A stretch of DNA of 64,000 bases from Athripsodes cinereus (GCA_947579605.1 OX388319.1:1178001-1242000); one strand, 5' to 3'; positions 10,792-20,704 are shown, counted from the stretch's first letter. Translations and numbers: made by a program. The notes: generated from the sequence alone by a model not told the origin.

Positions 10792-11545
10792 GCACAAATA
10801 ATGTCATTAGTTAGAATTTATAAAAAATCTATTCTTAGACATGACCTACTAGCAATCACTTCAAATATGTATCATGGAAACGTCAAATCTAAAACGGCAG
10901 CTCTACAACCCATGGCAGGTCCTGGCTTCCCACAGGATTTGTCTCCATTATCTCCTACCTAAGGCAGTTGTTCTCCAGTTCTCACTCAGCGCCGCACAAT
11001 TCGAACGTCAATTCGATACTTTAGCCTCTTAACTAAGGTACCAAATATCATCATACAAAAGTGCGTATTCTAACAATTTTGATGATTCTCAGTCGGATTT
11101 TTAACCAAGCGAAGTTTTTAAGAACATTGTTGAGATTTTTCTAAGATATCTTGATGAAATATTTCTAAGAGAGCCAATTTAATTGTTATTTCTGAAACTA
11201 TTGGTGGGACATACATAAATATTATGTGTCGTTTGGGATCGAAAGTGGAAAAAAAAAGATATTTTAGATTAAGTTTGAAGAAATATTCATTGTATAGAAG
11301 GTTCTATAAAACTCCATTTTCCAAAACAGTGAACCCTAACTATTGAACTGAAATTTATATGAAAAATAGAAGAGAAATTGGAAATTTGTATTGAGAACTG
11401 TTAAAATTCAGTTAGTTTTTGGACATTTTACTACAAATAGAAGTTTGATTTCGATCTCAAGCCACTCATATCTAAAATATTGTTGTTTTCCTCTTTAAAA
11501 TGCAATATCCTGCTGAGATCGCCTTGGCCAAAAACTGTTATGGTC
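10792..11545. other. Receptor 3' flank, unit 1; no gene seen
   Basis: AT-rich. This presumably includes the receptor 3' UTR; no clear AATAAA stands close to the stop. The 90-codon and 74-codon ORFs at the equivalent place of unit 2 are the exon 7 frame read upstream and UTR noise. Confidence 0.4.
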
Positions 11546-11872
11546 TCAGTGCAGGGTGATATTTATAGAATAATAATAATATTTGTGATTTTTCAGGATA
11601 ACAAGCATAAGAACTTCATCTCGTAAATCTTTGATAGTAGCGTATAGAAATGCACCAGATCCTAGTGAAAACTCTACATCAGAAACCTGTAGTTCATACC
11701 TAAGCAAGACAACAGACAAATCATTTGCGTGATTCAATTCGATGACAAGACTCTTACTATCGTTATTTTTATAAAAAGGCATGATGCAATCATATTGACT
11801 GTCGATGCTTTCCTTATCAACTACAATACATCTTTTAACAAATAGTATATCGTTTACCACCTGAACAGCCAT
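11546..11872 (-). CDS. Small ORF of unknown function, 108 aa (unit 1)
   Basis: A single-exon minus-strand ORF starts at an ATG in ACATGGCTG and ends in TGA. It is a mixed hydrophobic/charged protein without signal peptide or obvious membrane helix; recognisable pieces are NDSKSLVIEL, LGSGAFLYATIKDLRDEV and LMLVILKNHKYYYYS. I do not recognise a family. It lies between the receptor and the RGG-type gene, on the opposite strand. A nearby upstream stretch (about 11900-11980) looks like a diverged repeat of the region coding FVKRCIVVDKESIDSQYDC, hinting at an internal duplication. The unit 2 copy is frameshifted, so it may be a decaying gene or a transposon-derived frame. Confidence 0.4.
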   Translation of the reverse strand: MAVQVVNDILFVKRCIVVDKESIDSQYDCIMPFYKNNDSKSLVIELNHANDLSVVLLRYELQVSDVEFSLGSGAFLYATIKDLRDEVLMLVILKNHKYYYYSINITLH

Positions 11873-12128
11873 GTTATTGATTGATAACGCTTCTTATGTG
11901 GTAACAATTCATTTTTTGAAAGGTGTGTTGCAATCGTATCGATTGTCGATAGAACACATTTTATCACAATAAACCTTTTTACATAAAAATAAGACAGTTA
12001 AAATCTGAAGTTAGCAACGAAGATTTGCAATGCGGCTTCAGCTCAAATTATAAAACTTTTTTTAATTTTTTCTTGAGATCTTATATTATTTACTTTAATC
12101 TGAAGATAATTATTACATTACATAAGTT

Positions 12129-12702
12129 CTGTGGCGACAAGGTAAAGGGGCGTGAGTCAGTTTTGCAGTATTGAGTTATTCCCTCCACAGAAATGTTGGT
12201 ATATGTCATACTTCACAAATATTGGCATCAAGGGTTACCCATAGATTTTTATATATAATACCTAGATGGAGTACTCGTATGTATTTTCATTGTAATAAAG
12301 TGAGGCACCATTTTTCAGTACTTTTGACAGATCGGTTGGCGAAAAGAAGTGCGCTAAATCGCTTAAAACGTCGACAAGAACTTCAAAAAATGTCCAATTA
12401 CTTTTTATAAATGTAAAAATGATATATTTTTATAAAAATGCGAGAAATACTTCATAAAATGTAGGAAACAACACACGCTTTCGCCAACCGTTCTGTCAAA
12501 AATTCATCGATTTTTTGCCTCACTTTTGTAAATGAGTCAGGGTTCTAGGTTTTGTATGGAATTCTGTGGGGTTACCTAGTACCATAGGCTACCCTGGATG
12601 CCATTACTTTGTGAGGTATGATAATTATATACCTACATTTCTGTGGAGGGAATAACTCAATACTGCAAAAATGACTTATGACCCTTTACCTTGTCGCCAC
12701 AG
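12129..12702. mobile_element. Non-autonomous TIR element with 4-bp duplication (unit 1 only)
   Basis: The ends are long inverted repeats beginning CTGTGGCGACAAGGTAAAGG (about 65 bp, including TTGAGTTATTCCCTCCACAG). The flanks are AGTT on both sides (12125-12128 and 12703-12706), and unit 2 has the empty site. The interior is itself inverted-repeat rich (CGGTTGGCGAAA against TTTCGCCAACCG). The superfamily is not assigned. Confidence 0.85.
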
Positions 12703-13305
12703 AGTTGTGAGTATCATATTTTAACCTAATTATTATAATCTATAATAAATAAATATAATTATATAAATGACAAGATTTAATATGTAAACAAGTTATTGTA
12801 ATAATGTTTTATAATTCTACATAATCCATAAAAATTTATAAGAACGCATTGCTCAATAGGTTAATCGTTAATATACATAGATTAGAAATAAAATATATGT
12901 ATTCAATTTAAAACCAAAAGCGTATTATTTCAATTCTTACATGAAGAAGTTAGACTCACATTTTGAGAAACGCTGATGTAGTTCACTATAATTTAAGCAC
13001 TTATATATATTTAAACTTTAATAAAAATTAAACTACACACAATATAATCATATTTCTATACCATATTATTTATGAAAATAAATTTATAATGTAAACAAAC
13101 CCTCTTCGTTGGTTATTATTTAACATTCAACAGCTACAAAATAAAATTCGATATTTTTTATGGCAACACCAACACGGTGACAATTGGCGCCATTTTCACC
13201 AGCATTTGTTTCAAACATTTCCCGGCGGTCTGTGTCAAACTTTTCTTTCAGTTAAAATACGTAATTATTTTAAGTTTTAAACATTCAAACATTTATAATA
13301 CAAAG

Positions 13306-16300
13306 ATGAATGTTGTTAGAGGTGGTTTTAATCGTCAAAGAGGCGGAAGAAATAATGGAAATCGTGGTTCTTTATGGACATCAAACTTCAACAGAGGAAA
13401 TATGGGTAAAAAAAAAATATTTCCTACTTATTTTATTGCGTTTAATACTGTTTTTTCATTTGATTAAATAGGTTACAAGAGGGCAGGATGATTTTACGAA
13501 TGTATATTGTTTATATCATTATTTACATACTATCATTTCACTGATAAAAATATAAATCAACTTTATATTCTAACTTCAATGCTCAATGGAAAAATAGTTT
13601 TAGATTTTAACTTCTAGGTATTATTTAGTAAATATTTACAAAAAGTACATCGTGGTCAAATAATCTATGAGTTGTGTTACTCATATTTACGTGGTAACAT
13701 AGTATTTTTTCAGGGAAATGATAATTTGCTCGATTTCATGAACACAAGATTGATTTTCACAAAATTATTCCCCTTCATGAAAATACCAACATGGCTTCCA
13801 ATATTTGTAGTTTAATTTAAATGTGTCAGATGTACAGGAAAAATGCAAATAACTTATTTTGTGCTCAAAAAATCAACACAGCTACCTACTTGGGGAATTA
13901 TTATTATTATTAGGTAGGTACTGTACATCTACATACAAATAATAATGAAACAATAATTATTGTTTATCCTTGAAGTACCCCTGATAAATTCCAAGTTTGA
14001 AGTTTTTAAGTTACCTATTTATTGTTTACAATTTTTCGACGTTAATTTGTAATATGATTCAGAATTTTCATCTTCTAAAGTTTTGTCTACATTTTCCATC
14101 TATAATAAACTTAATCATATTTTGAACCACTCTACACTGAGAAAAATACTAACGAAGTTCCACAACGAATCATTGGTACGTACTGTTTCATTAGTACGAA
14201 TCTATAATATTAACTTTTCGCAAACAAATTGTTGGTAAATTTACTAATGATTTGTTTGCGAAAAGTTAATATTATAGATTCGTACTAACGAATTGTTTGT
14301 ACTATCTCTGGTCCTAATCTGATAGTACATACCAATGATTCGTTGTGAGTATTTTTCTCAGTGTAGATTAATCATTCCAATTGATCACAGTCACCGATAA
14401 CCAACCTATTTGAATAGGTATTAACTAGATAGGTATGTTGTAACTCCACCGGATTGTTATTCTTCAGATAAAATACTACATATCTACGTAAAAATAATTC
14501 AAAATAATCGACGTTTAGACACAATCACCTTATCTGTAAAAATTCCTTTATTTGTGACATGAACTTGTATACCTAATCATCTATAAATCAAAATGTCATT
14601 CAAATATATTTATCCATATTGTCTTAAGGTGTACAATCGTCATTGAAGGTAAACAGCGAAGCTAACAAGTCACTATGTAACAGAGTGAAATATCAATTTG
14701 ATAATATGATAAATACATCGTCAGCAGCAACAACAGAAACACCCTGCGCAAGTAGCGTCAGTGTAATGGGACCTCCATCTGTACCTTTATTAAGTTCAGG
14801 GAACAAGAGGTAAGTTTAGATTATAAAATAATATAAATTAAAATAAAAAAAACTGTTCACTTTCACTTGATTGATATATTTTTTATTTATTTAATACATA
14901 AACGGCTAGTGCCTTTTACATAAAATTATACATTACATAATAATAAAATCACATATTTTTGGAATTAGAAGCTTTTCGGATATATGTCTATCTTCAGTAA
15001 TGATTAGTGATGTAACGAATATTCGTATTTGCATCCGCATATTTCAAAGTATTCGCAAAAAATATGTGAATATTTTGCGAATATTATTTTGGTAATAAAG
15101 TATCGGATCTTCGGTAAAAGTACCGGATACTTACCCGGTACATTGTAAAAAAACGTACTACAAGAAAATATTCTTTGAGAAAACCGAGGAGTTTTGAAAT
15201 ATTCTAAATTCCTATACCATTTTGAAAATTCGGCGACGGGGGGGGGTAGAAATTTTAATGATTGAGCAATATTGTAAAAATCGGTGACAGGAAAATTATT
15301 CGAATTGACAATTCTTCTAAAAAACATTTGTACGAATTCACTTTTTTTCGAATGACAATTATTCGAATGGCAATTATTCGAATCCACAATAATTATCAGA
15401 AAACACAATTGTTCGAATTTTCATACTTTATATTGGTAACAACAATTAGGCATCCGAAACACAAATCTTCGAATTTTTATTATCAAGACAGATAATATTG
15501 CTCCTATTTTCGGCGAAAAGTGACTCGCTTAGCGAAGTTATATTATATAATACGACTCAGTTAGCAATCAATTTATTTAAATAGTGTCAAACCTTTAGAA
15601 AAATAATTTAAATATATTTATAATTAGGTATGAACTCAATCGCCTCATTTTCTTAAGAAACTAAAATAACATTTGTTCTTTATGAACTCGTCCACAGTCG
15701 GATGAGGTATGGCTGGGATTTTATATGAAACGTAATACAGTCGTGTCAATATGACCTGCTTCTGAACATCAAAATAAAATGAATTTAGATTAATATAAAA
15801 TAGTTTGAAGAATGTGGTTTGCTAACAAATGTTAGTCGAACAATTCACTTTCCATTAATTGTAATTCGAATAATTGATAGTCGAACAAGTGTTATTCGAA
15901 GATTTGCTAAATCGAATAATAATTTATCGAACAATTGTATTTCGAAGAATTTTCAAAAATCAGGTTGTATTTGGGTTTATAACAAACCCAGATATATCTT
16001 TTTTAAAAAAAAATAAATTATAGAATAATAAATATAAAAAATCACTGGTTACTTCCTATTCAGTAACCGTTAGTTTCTATTAAATGGACTATTTATTAAA
16101 CGCCGTTCACTCATCACATGACCTCAAGGGTGCTCTGGGTTTGTTATAAACCCAAATACAATCTTATACACCTTTCACTTGTGCCGTGAAAGGGGAGTTT
16201 GCCGGCACCTGGGATCGAACCACGGACCCCTTGTTCTGAATGCCGAGACTCTACCTCCAGGCTACCGACGAACTCTTATATTGAGTTATGTATTTATATA

Positions 16301-19274
16301 TATAACACAAATTATAATGAATTTGCATAGTGTTTCTTCTTCGAAAATCACAAAGTTAAAAGGTAAGTTCAAAATGTTATTAACAACCACTATAAAGAAA
16401 TCTAAGCTGTCGTAGTAACTACATATACTTAGGAAGAATGCTACATAATATGTTGAATTATTGGGTCTACAATATTTCTCATGAGGAATTGTATGATAGT
16501 AACAGAAGGGATAAGTGTAAAAAGAGAGTGGGACTTGATCCTTTCTGCCTAACCCAAAAAGGAAGCAGTGTGATGATGATTAATCAAATAGGCATAGTAA
16601 AAAAATTACTATTGGATAAAAATTATAAAAAAAATTATTGAAAAACTAACACTGTTTACTTTCACAAATTTTATTTAATTAGCAGAGGCCTTTCAGACTT
16701 AGTCCATCTTCAGTGCTACTTAAGAATTAAAAAATCAAACTTAAGTTATTAAGTAGCACTACTGAAGATAGACTAAGTCCAGAAGGCCTCTGCCGATTAA
16801 ATCAATTTCGTGAAAGTAAACAGTGTTTGTTTTTCAATAATTTTTTATAATTTTTATAAAAATGAACTTTCACAACATTGTCACCTACAAAATAGAATCT
16901 CTATTAGGTATTATTGGACTTTTATATGCTGTCGAAACAAATCTACATCAACAACACAAGCATAATATTATTGCTTAACTTGTATTGCGGATGATCAGGG
17001 GTGTAGGTATTATAATACATTTTATAAGAAAGTTAAAAATTCATCTTTATAAAAAAATCACCTTATAAAACATTGACGGCCGGTGTGGCGCAGAGGTTGC
17101 CTTTGAGTCAAAGAGATCCCAGGTTCAATTCCTGGTCAGTGCAAAATGAAGAATGGTTTTTTCAAATTGTTCTGGGTCTGGGTGTTACATTATGTGTTTA
17201 TTGCGTTGTATATATGTGTATCGTCGCGTTAGTACCCATAATACAAGACTCATATCTTAGTTTGGAACTAGCGTGATTAGGGTTGCCACCCGTACTTTAT
17301 TATAAAGTATTGTACGTTATTTCAGGTAATCGTACTTTATACTTTATGAGAAAAATAAAGTACGCGAAAATACTTTATTTCGCATGATTTGATTTCTTTG
17401 GGATTTTGAAAGTATTTTTTTGAAATTTATCAATTGGTGCTGAATCGACGTCGCCGAACGCAGCCCAACCTCAAATTTCAACAATGTCAGTGTCATTGTC
17501 ACAATTTATTTGATAAAATAAAATATTTATTCCCTACCAATATTAGTTTTTTTTTTATCTTAATTAAACTTAATAGCTGACTGACAAGATTTATTTAGGT
17601 AATCTTTGTTATATCAAAATACAAATTATTTGTAAACTATAATTATATAACTTTTCTACTTTTGAAGAGCAAACACTGTGGAAGTTCATATTGATTTTTT
17701 GATAATAAACAATATAAATATAATTAAAAAACACTATTACTTTCACAAATTATATAAAGAGTTATAAGTACTTTTCGGACATCCGTCCATCATCACGTGA
17801 CGATACTCGAAAATTTACGGAAAACAGTGGGAGATCAATTCATTACTGGGTGCTCCACAGAACAATGTCATGATTTATTCATTCTCCAACAATTACTTTT
17901 GTAAATTTGATTGTTCTATTGTTTTATTATTTTCAGCTTACATCGCCAGATGATGGACGGATGTCCGAAAAGTACTTATAACTCTTTATATAATTTGTGA
18001 AAGTAATAGTGTTTTTTAATTACATTTATATAATTATATATTTTTTTTATTCATCTTATCAAGCATAATACTCGTAAATACTATGGATTTTAGCAAACTT
18101 CTTTTAATAATCAAAATATCGAGTTCCTGTGGTGATTTTTGGTTTCAAAATATGAGAAATTTTATCAAAAAAAATGTTTTGAAAATTGATCAAATAAAAA
18201 TTTTTTAAACATGATCCGTGAAAAAAACCCAAAAAATACAGTTTATTACACTAATATTTTTAATAACTATCTAACTTTTAGCTACTTATGTTAAAAAAAT
18301 GAATTTGAAAAATCGTAGGATTAGATTTTGATTTTTTGAAATATGCTTTTTTATAAACGAATACTATGAAGCTATAATCATTTTTTTCTAATAACAGTCG
18401 GTACAAGTACCCGTTACTTTCTTGAAAGAGGTATAAAAATAAAGAAAAATAAATTGTACTTTATTTTGATACTACGTACTTTTTTTTTCTTGTCTATAAT
18501 GACCAATGTACTTTATCTGCAGAAAAAAAGGTGGCAACCCTAAGCGTGATCTGTGTAAATTGTCTATGTACATTATGTCACGTATACATTAATACCATTA
18601 CAGCATCTAGAGCAGTGTTTCCCCATCTTCTTTATGTCATGTACCACCGTAGTCGTTTCAAAAATCATATGCCCCACCGCCCTCTTTTTTAATTAAACAG
18701 TTGGTAAATTGTAAACAATTTGTGGAAGCGCGGTGCCCCACCTTTGAGGCGTGATTCCCCACCGGTGGGGCGTACGCCCCATCTTGGGAAACACTGATCT
18801 AGAGCAAGGGTGGCCAACACACATGCGGCCCGCGGAGTGCCTGCTTGTGGCCCGCGAAGCATATGCACACTTTATTTATAATAGTCGGTAGTCGGTACAA
18901 GTACCAGTTACTTTTTTGAAAAAAGGTATTTGTAGAAAATATTCTTAAAGAAAACCGTGGAGTTTGCAAAACATTTCATATTCCTATAGAAATTTTAAGG
19001 TGAATAAAAATTATTAAATGTTCCATATATGGGTATTATATTAAATTATATAGTTGTGGCCCGATAGGAAATCTCATTTCTAAAATTTGGCCCAGCAACT
19101 GAAAAGGTTGGCCACCCATGATCTAGAGTAACTGCAATATAAACTTGTGAAATACTTACTCATAACTTACGAAAGGTTAACATGTGTATTTGGCATTTTC
19201 GTGACTTGAGCATAACAGATATAAATATTTTTCCAGAAATTTATCTACAACCAATACTAGTTTCAATAAGACAG
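13306..19274 (+). CDS. Unrecognised gene with Arg/Gly/Asn-rich N-terminus, copy 1 (partial model)
   Basis: Four short exons with compatible phases: 13306-13405 (ATG start), 14629-14809, 16331-16362 and tentatively 19237-19274. Donors are GTAAAA, GTAAGT, GTAAGT and GTACTC; acceptors are TTAAG, ATAG and CCAG. The start of the protein is MNVVRGGFNRQRGGRNNGNR, an RGG-like low-complexity segment. Exon 2 encodes Ser/Thr-rich sequence with VMGPPSVPLLSSGNK, exon 3 SVSSSKITKLK, exon 4 EIYLQPILVSIRQ. RGG segments often bind RNA, but no folded domain is seen and the function is unknown. The 3' end is not found. An AT-rich stretch with GGCGCCATTTT (near 13187) precedes it and may be the promoter/5' UTR. 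Confidence 0.5.
13406..14134. other. Intron 1 of the RGG-type gene, first part; no other gene
   Basis: AT-rich, near-identical to 41010-41730. It contains the ATTATTATTAGGTAGGTACT simple sequence near 13901. Confidence 0.4.
14135..14363. mobile_element. Palindromic MITE with TA duplication (unit 1)
   Basis: The ends CACTGAGAAAAATAC and GTATTTTTCTCAGTG are inverted and flanked by TA. The centre is a second inverted repeat (TTCGCAAACAAATTGTTGG against AATGATTTGTTTGCGAA). This fits a Tc1/mariner-type MITE by the TA target. The same insertion is in unit 2. Confidence 0.8.
14852..15008. repeat. Left half of a foldback/Penelope-like repeat
   Basis: Begins AACTGTTCACTTTCACTTG, like the ends of other foldback repeats here, and finishes (minus strand) with a decayed core: CTGAAGA, a short stem, then CCGAAAAGC. 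In unit 2 the same block (42450-42590) continues differently. Confidence 0.45.
15008..15960. mobile_element. MITE-like patch with inverted clusters of TCGAA boxes (unit 1)
   Basis: The left part (15060-15250) shares the TCGGTA/CCGGTACATTGTA module with other MITEs. About eight CGAA-containing boxes spaced 12-40 nt lie at 15298-15480, and about seven at 15835-15950, with generally opposite neighbours. Together they look like subterminal transposase-binding arrays. Unit 2 lacks this patch. Exact ends are not resolved. Confidence 0.45.
16201..16269 (-). repeat. tRNA-derived SINE head
   Basis: On minus, GTCGGTAGCCTGGAGGTAGA (A-box-like) and GGTTCGATCCCAGG (B box) lie in tRNA spacing, and the seven-base ends GTCGGTA and TGCCGGC can pair as an acceptor stem. 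It leads on minus into about 240 bp that ends near 16000 in an A/T-rich tail, so I read it as a SINE and not as a functional tRNA gene. The body (16010-16135) recurs near 42930-43050. Confidence 0.55.
16650..16825. repeat. Foldback repeat with hammerhead-like core (unit 1)
   Basis: The ends CACTGTTTACTTTCAC and GTGAAAGTAAACAGTG are inverted, and most of the 176 bp folds on itself. On the minus arm (16684-16725) CTGAAGA is followed by a GGAC/GTCT stem and GAAA, the order of a hammerhead core. The plus arm is mutated. Confidence 0.6.
17071..17146 (+). repeat. tRNA-like sequence / SINE head (unit 1)
   Basis: TGTGGCGCAGAGGTTGCC (A box) and GGTTCAATTCCTGG (B box) have normal pol III spacing. The arms do not form a full cloverleaf that I can verify, so it is more likely a SINE head than a tRNA gene. 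Confidence 0.45.
17278..18542. mobile_element. hAT-like non-autonomous element with 8-bp duplication (unit 1 only)
   Basis: The ends TAGGGTTGCCACC and GGTGGCAACCCTA are inverted, with AGCGTGAT at 17270-17277 and 18543-18550; unit 2 has the single-copy site (GACTAGCGTAATCTG). The interior carries no transposase. It holds GTACTTTAT-rich subterminal repeats, the foldback element 17724-18019, and a block (about 18110-18390) related to the intron 5 element of the receptor. Confidence 0.9.
17724..18019. mobile_element. Foldback element carrying 152 bp of the receptor gene
   Basis: Arms 17724-17795 and 17948-18019 (72 bp, from TTAAAAAACACTATTACTTT inward to CCATCATCA) are perfect inverted repeats. 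Between them, 17796-17947 is a copy of receptor sequence 6363-6514: the end of intron 3 plus the first 11 bases of exon 4. It matches units 1 and 2 with small differences and unit 3 (52598-52749) without any difference I can see. Confidence 0.9.
18613..18796. mobile_element. hAT-like MITE A (unit 1 only)
   Basis: The ends CAGTGTTTCCC and GGGAAACACTG are flanked on both sides by ATCTAGAG (18605-18612 and 18797-18804). The interior is GC-richer than its surroundings (CCCCACCGGTGGGGCG). Confidence 0.9.
18805..19120. mobile_element. hAT-like MITE B (unit 1)
   Basis: The ends CAAGGGTGGCCAAC and GTTGGCCACCCATG are flanked by ATCTAGAG (18797-18804 and 19121-19128). Present also in unit 2, so older than the duplication. 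Confidence 0.9.
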
Positions 19275-19852
19275 GTACTCTAGATTTATCAAACGGGCCA
19301 CGAATCCCAAACCAGAACCAAGGATTTTTGGATCTCTCTCAGAATAGAGGCTTATGAACTCCTTAGTATAGGCAACCAGGTAGCGGGCAGATACATACAT
19401 ACATACATCTTCTTCCCCTTGTCCTAGTTGGGTCGGGGGCCCATTGCGCCTAGGTACCTCCTCCAGAGATCCCTGTCCACCGCTGCTTCCAGGACCTCTA
19501 AATAGGAGGTCCCCAAAAATAAATAATGTCAATAGTGGAATAACTATATATCGTGTTTCATTTTAAAAATTATTAATATGAACTTCCACCAAGAACCGTC
19601 GGTCGATAAATTAAAGTTTATAAAGAATGTTTAAGCACTGAGACAAAGTTAAAAACTAATTCGGTCTGCCTTGAAACGGGCTCATGCCCAGTTTGGTAGA
19701 TTGAACAACATTCACCAATTCTGTCATTCTCTAATCTGCGGTTGTACTCAAAACCCAGTAAATATACAGAGGCGAATCGTCCATTAAGGCCCACTCAATA
19801 TTCGCTCACGACCTGGTGGGTCGCAGTCCATAGTTTGGGAAATACTGGTCTT
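19275..19852. other. Repeat-rich stretch without gene
   Basis: Contains (ACAT)n at 19391-19406, a GC-rich block on minus (19410-19500), decayed non-LTR sequence and a hAT-like end (GGGAAATACTG, 19837). Copy at 44935-45512. Confidence 0.4.
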
Positions 19853-20225
19853 AGCTGTAAGTGAGATGTGGCTTCATTGCAGAATGTTGCGCATCCCATG
19901 GACTGATTTGGCCACCAAAAAAGAGGTGTTGTTGAGGGCTAGAACAGATACAGAGATGTTGTCCAATATAGAGATGAGGAAAATTGCATATTTGGGACAC
20001 GTGCTTCGAAATGAAAAATATGGTTTGCTCTAATTCACCTTGAAGGGAAAATTGAGGGTAGTCGCAGTGTGGGAATGCGGCAGATGTCCTGGCTAAAAAA
20101 TATCCAAGAGTGGACCGGAGTCCAGAGGGTGGAAGAGTTGTTCTGGATAGCACAGAACAGAGAAGCCAACGCCAGGGTGATAGCCTACGTCGGGGGGACC
20201 TGATATGGCACTTTTAGAAGAAGAA
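19853..20225 (+). mobile_element. Non-LTR retrotransposon, 3' end of RT ORF (units 1/2)
   Basis: The frame reads EMWLHCRMLRIPWTD, RKIAYLGHVLRNEKYG, a stop, then LKGKIEGSRSVGMRQMSWLK and ends in a GAAGAAG tail. This is a common insect non-LTR C-terminus (LGHVLRNEKY...GKIEG...SWLKN). It is interrupted upstream by a remnant of a MITE end near 19790-19850. The minus ORFs here are shadows. Confidence 0.7.
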
Positions 20226-20236
20226 GGGCGTAATGA

Positions 20237-20704
20237 AAAAACAAATCCATATGTACACCTTTTAAATATTGCGTGCTGTCTCCACTGCTTAGTGATGACA
20301 TGACAGATGACACTCTCGTACTTGTTGAAAAGAAAAAAGATAAGTTTTCCGCGGTAGATAACATATATTTTAGTACGCAATATTGTTTCCTTCCAAAGCG
20401 GATAATGTTTTTAACCGCTAAAGATAACCGAGACAGTGGTGTCGTATACACTTAAAATAAATTAAGTTGTAAATTAAGCTACAAACTGCACTTACGTGTA
20501 TTACGTGAAAGTTCTGTTAAATATTTTCATCAGAAAGCTGCGTTATATGTTTATCATAATTTAGCGAGGTACTTACACAAGCTTTTCAACGAAGCCTTCA
20601 GCTTCCCAAATTTATATGACGGTTTCAGAAGAGACCTGAAGACTCGTATTTTGTTTACAAGGTTTTACACCGAAATAAATAAAACAAGCGTTTTATTCTA
20701 CTAA
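20237..20704 (+). pseudogene. Unrecognised ORF with one in-frame stop (unit 1/2 junction)
   Basis: One frame is open from 20237 to a TAA at 20453-20455 and then open again to TAA at 20702-20704, about 155 codons in all. The first part is acidic then basic (DDMTDDTLVLVEKKKDKF); the second is aromatic and basic (KYFHQKAALYVYHNLARYL). No ATG opens the frame upstream, so it may be a 3' exon or a decayed transposon ORF. The same arrangement, including the stop, occurs at 45897-46364, so the stop predates the duplication. It follows a non-LTR fragment and leads into a half-hairpin repeat. Confidence 0.35.

Larger units (their letters stand above)
1..20561. repeat. Tandem segmental duplication, unit 1 (left edge outside window)
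   Basis: Base 1 aligns with base 20562 and with base 46222, and the collinearity continues for many kb. The unit holds receptor copy 1, the 108-aa ORF, RGG-type gene copy 1 and many mobile elements. Features private to this unit are the inversion at 7721-10376, the AGTT-flanked element at 12129-12702, the hAT-like element at 17278-18542 and the MITE at 18613-18796. The true duplication breakpoints cannot be placed because no unduplicated flank is visible on the left. Confidence 0.9.

Noticed and set aside
15283..15956. CRISPR-like array
   Set aside because: The repeated unit is only 5-8 bases, spacing is irregular, orientation inverts between clusters, and the genome is eukaryotic.
17071..17146. 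tRNA gene
   Set aside because: It has pol III boxes but no verifiable cloverleaf, and the duplicate at 43787 has a damaged B box; SINE head is more likely.
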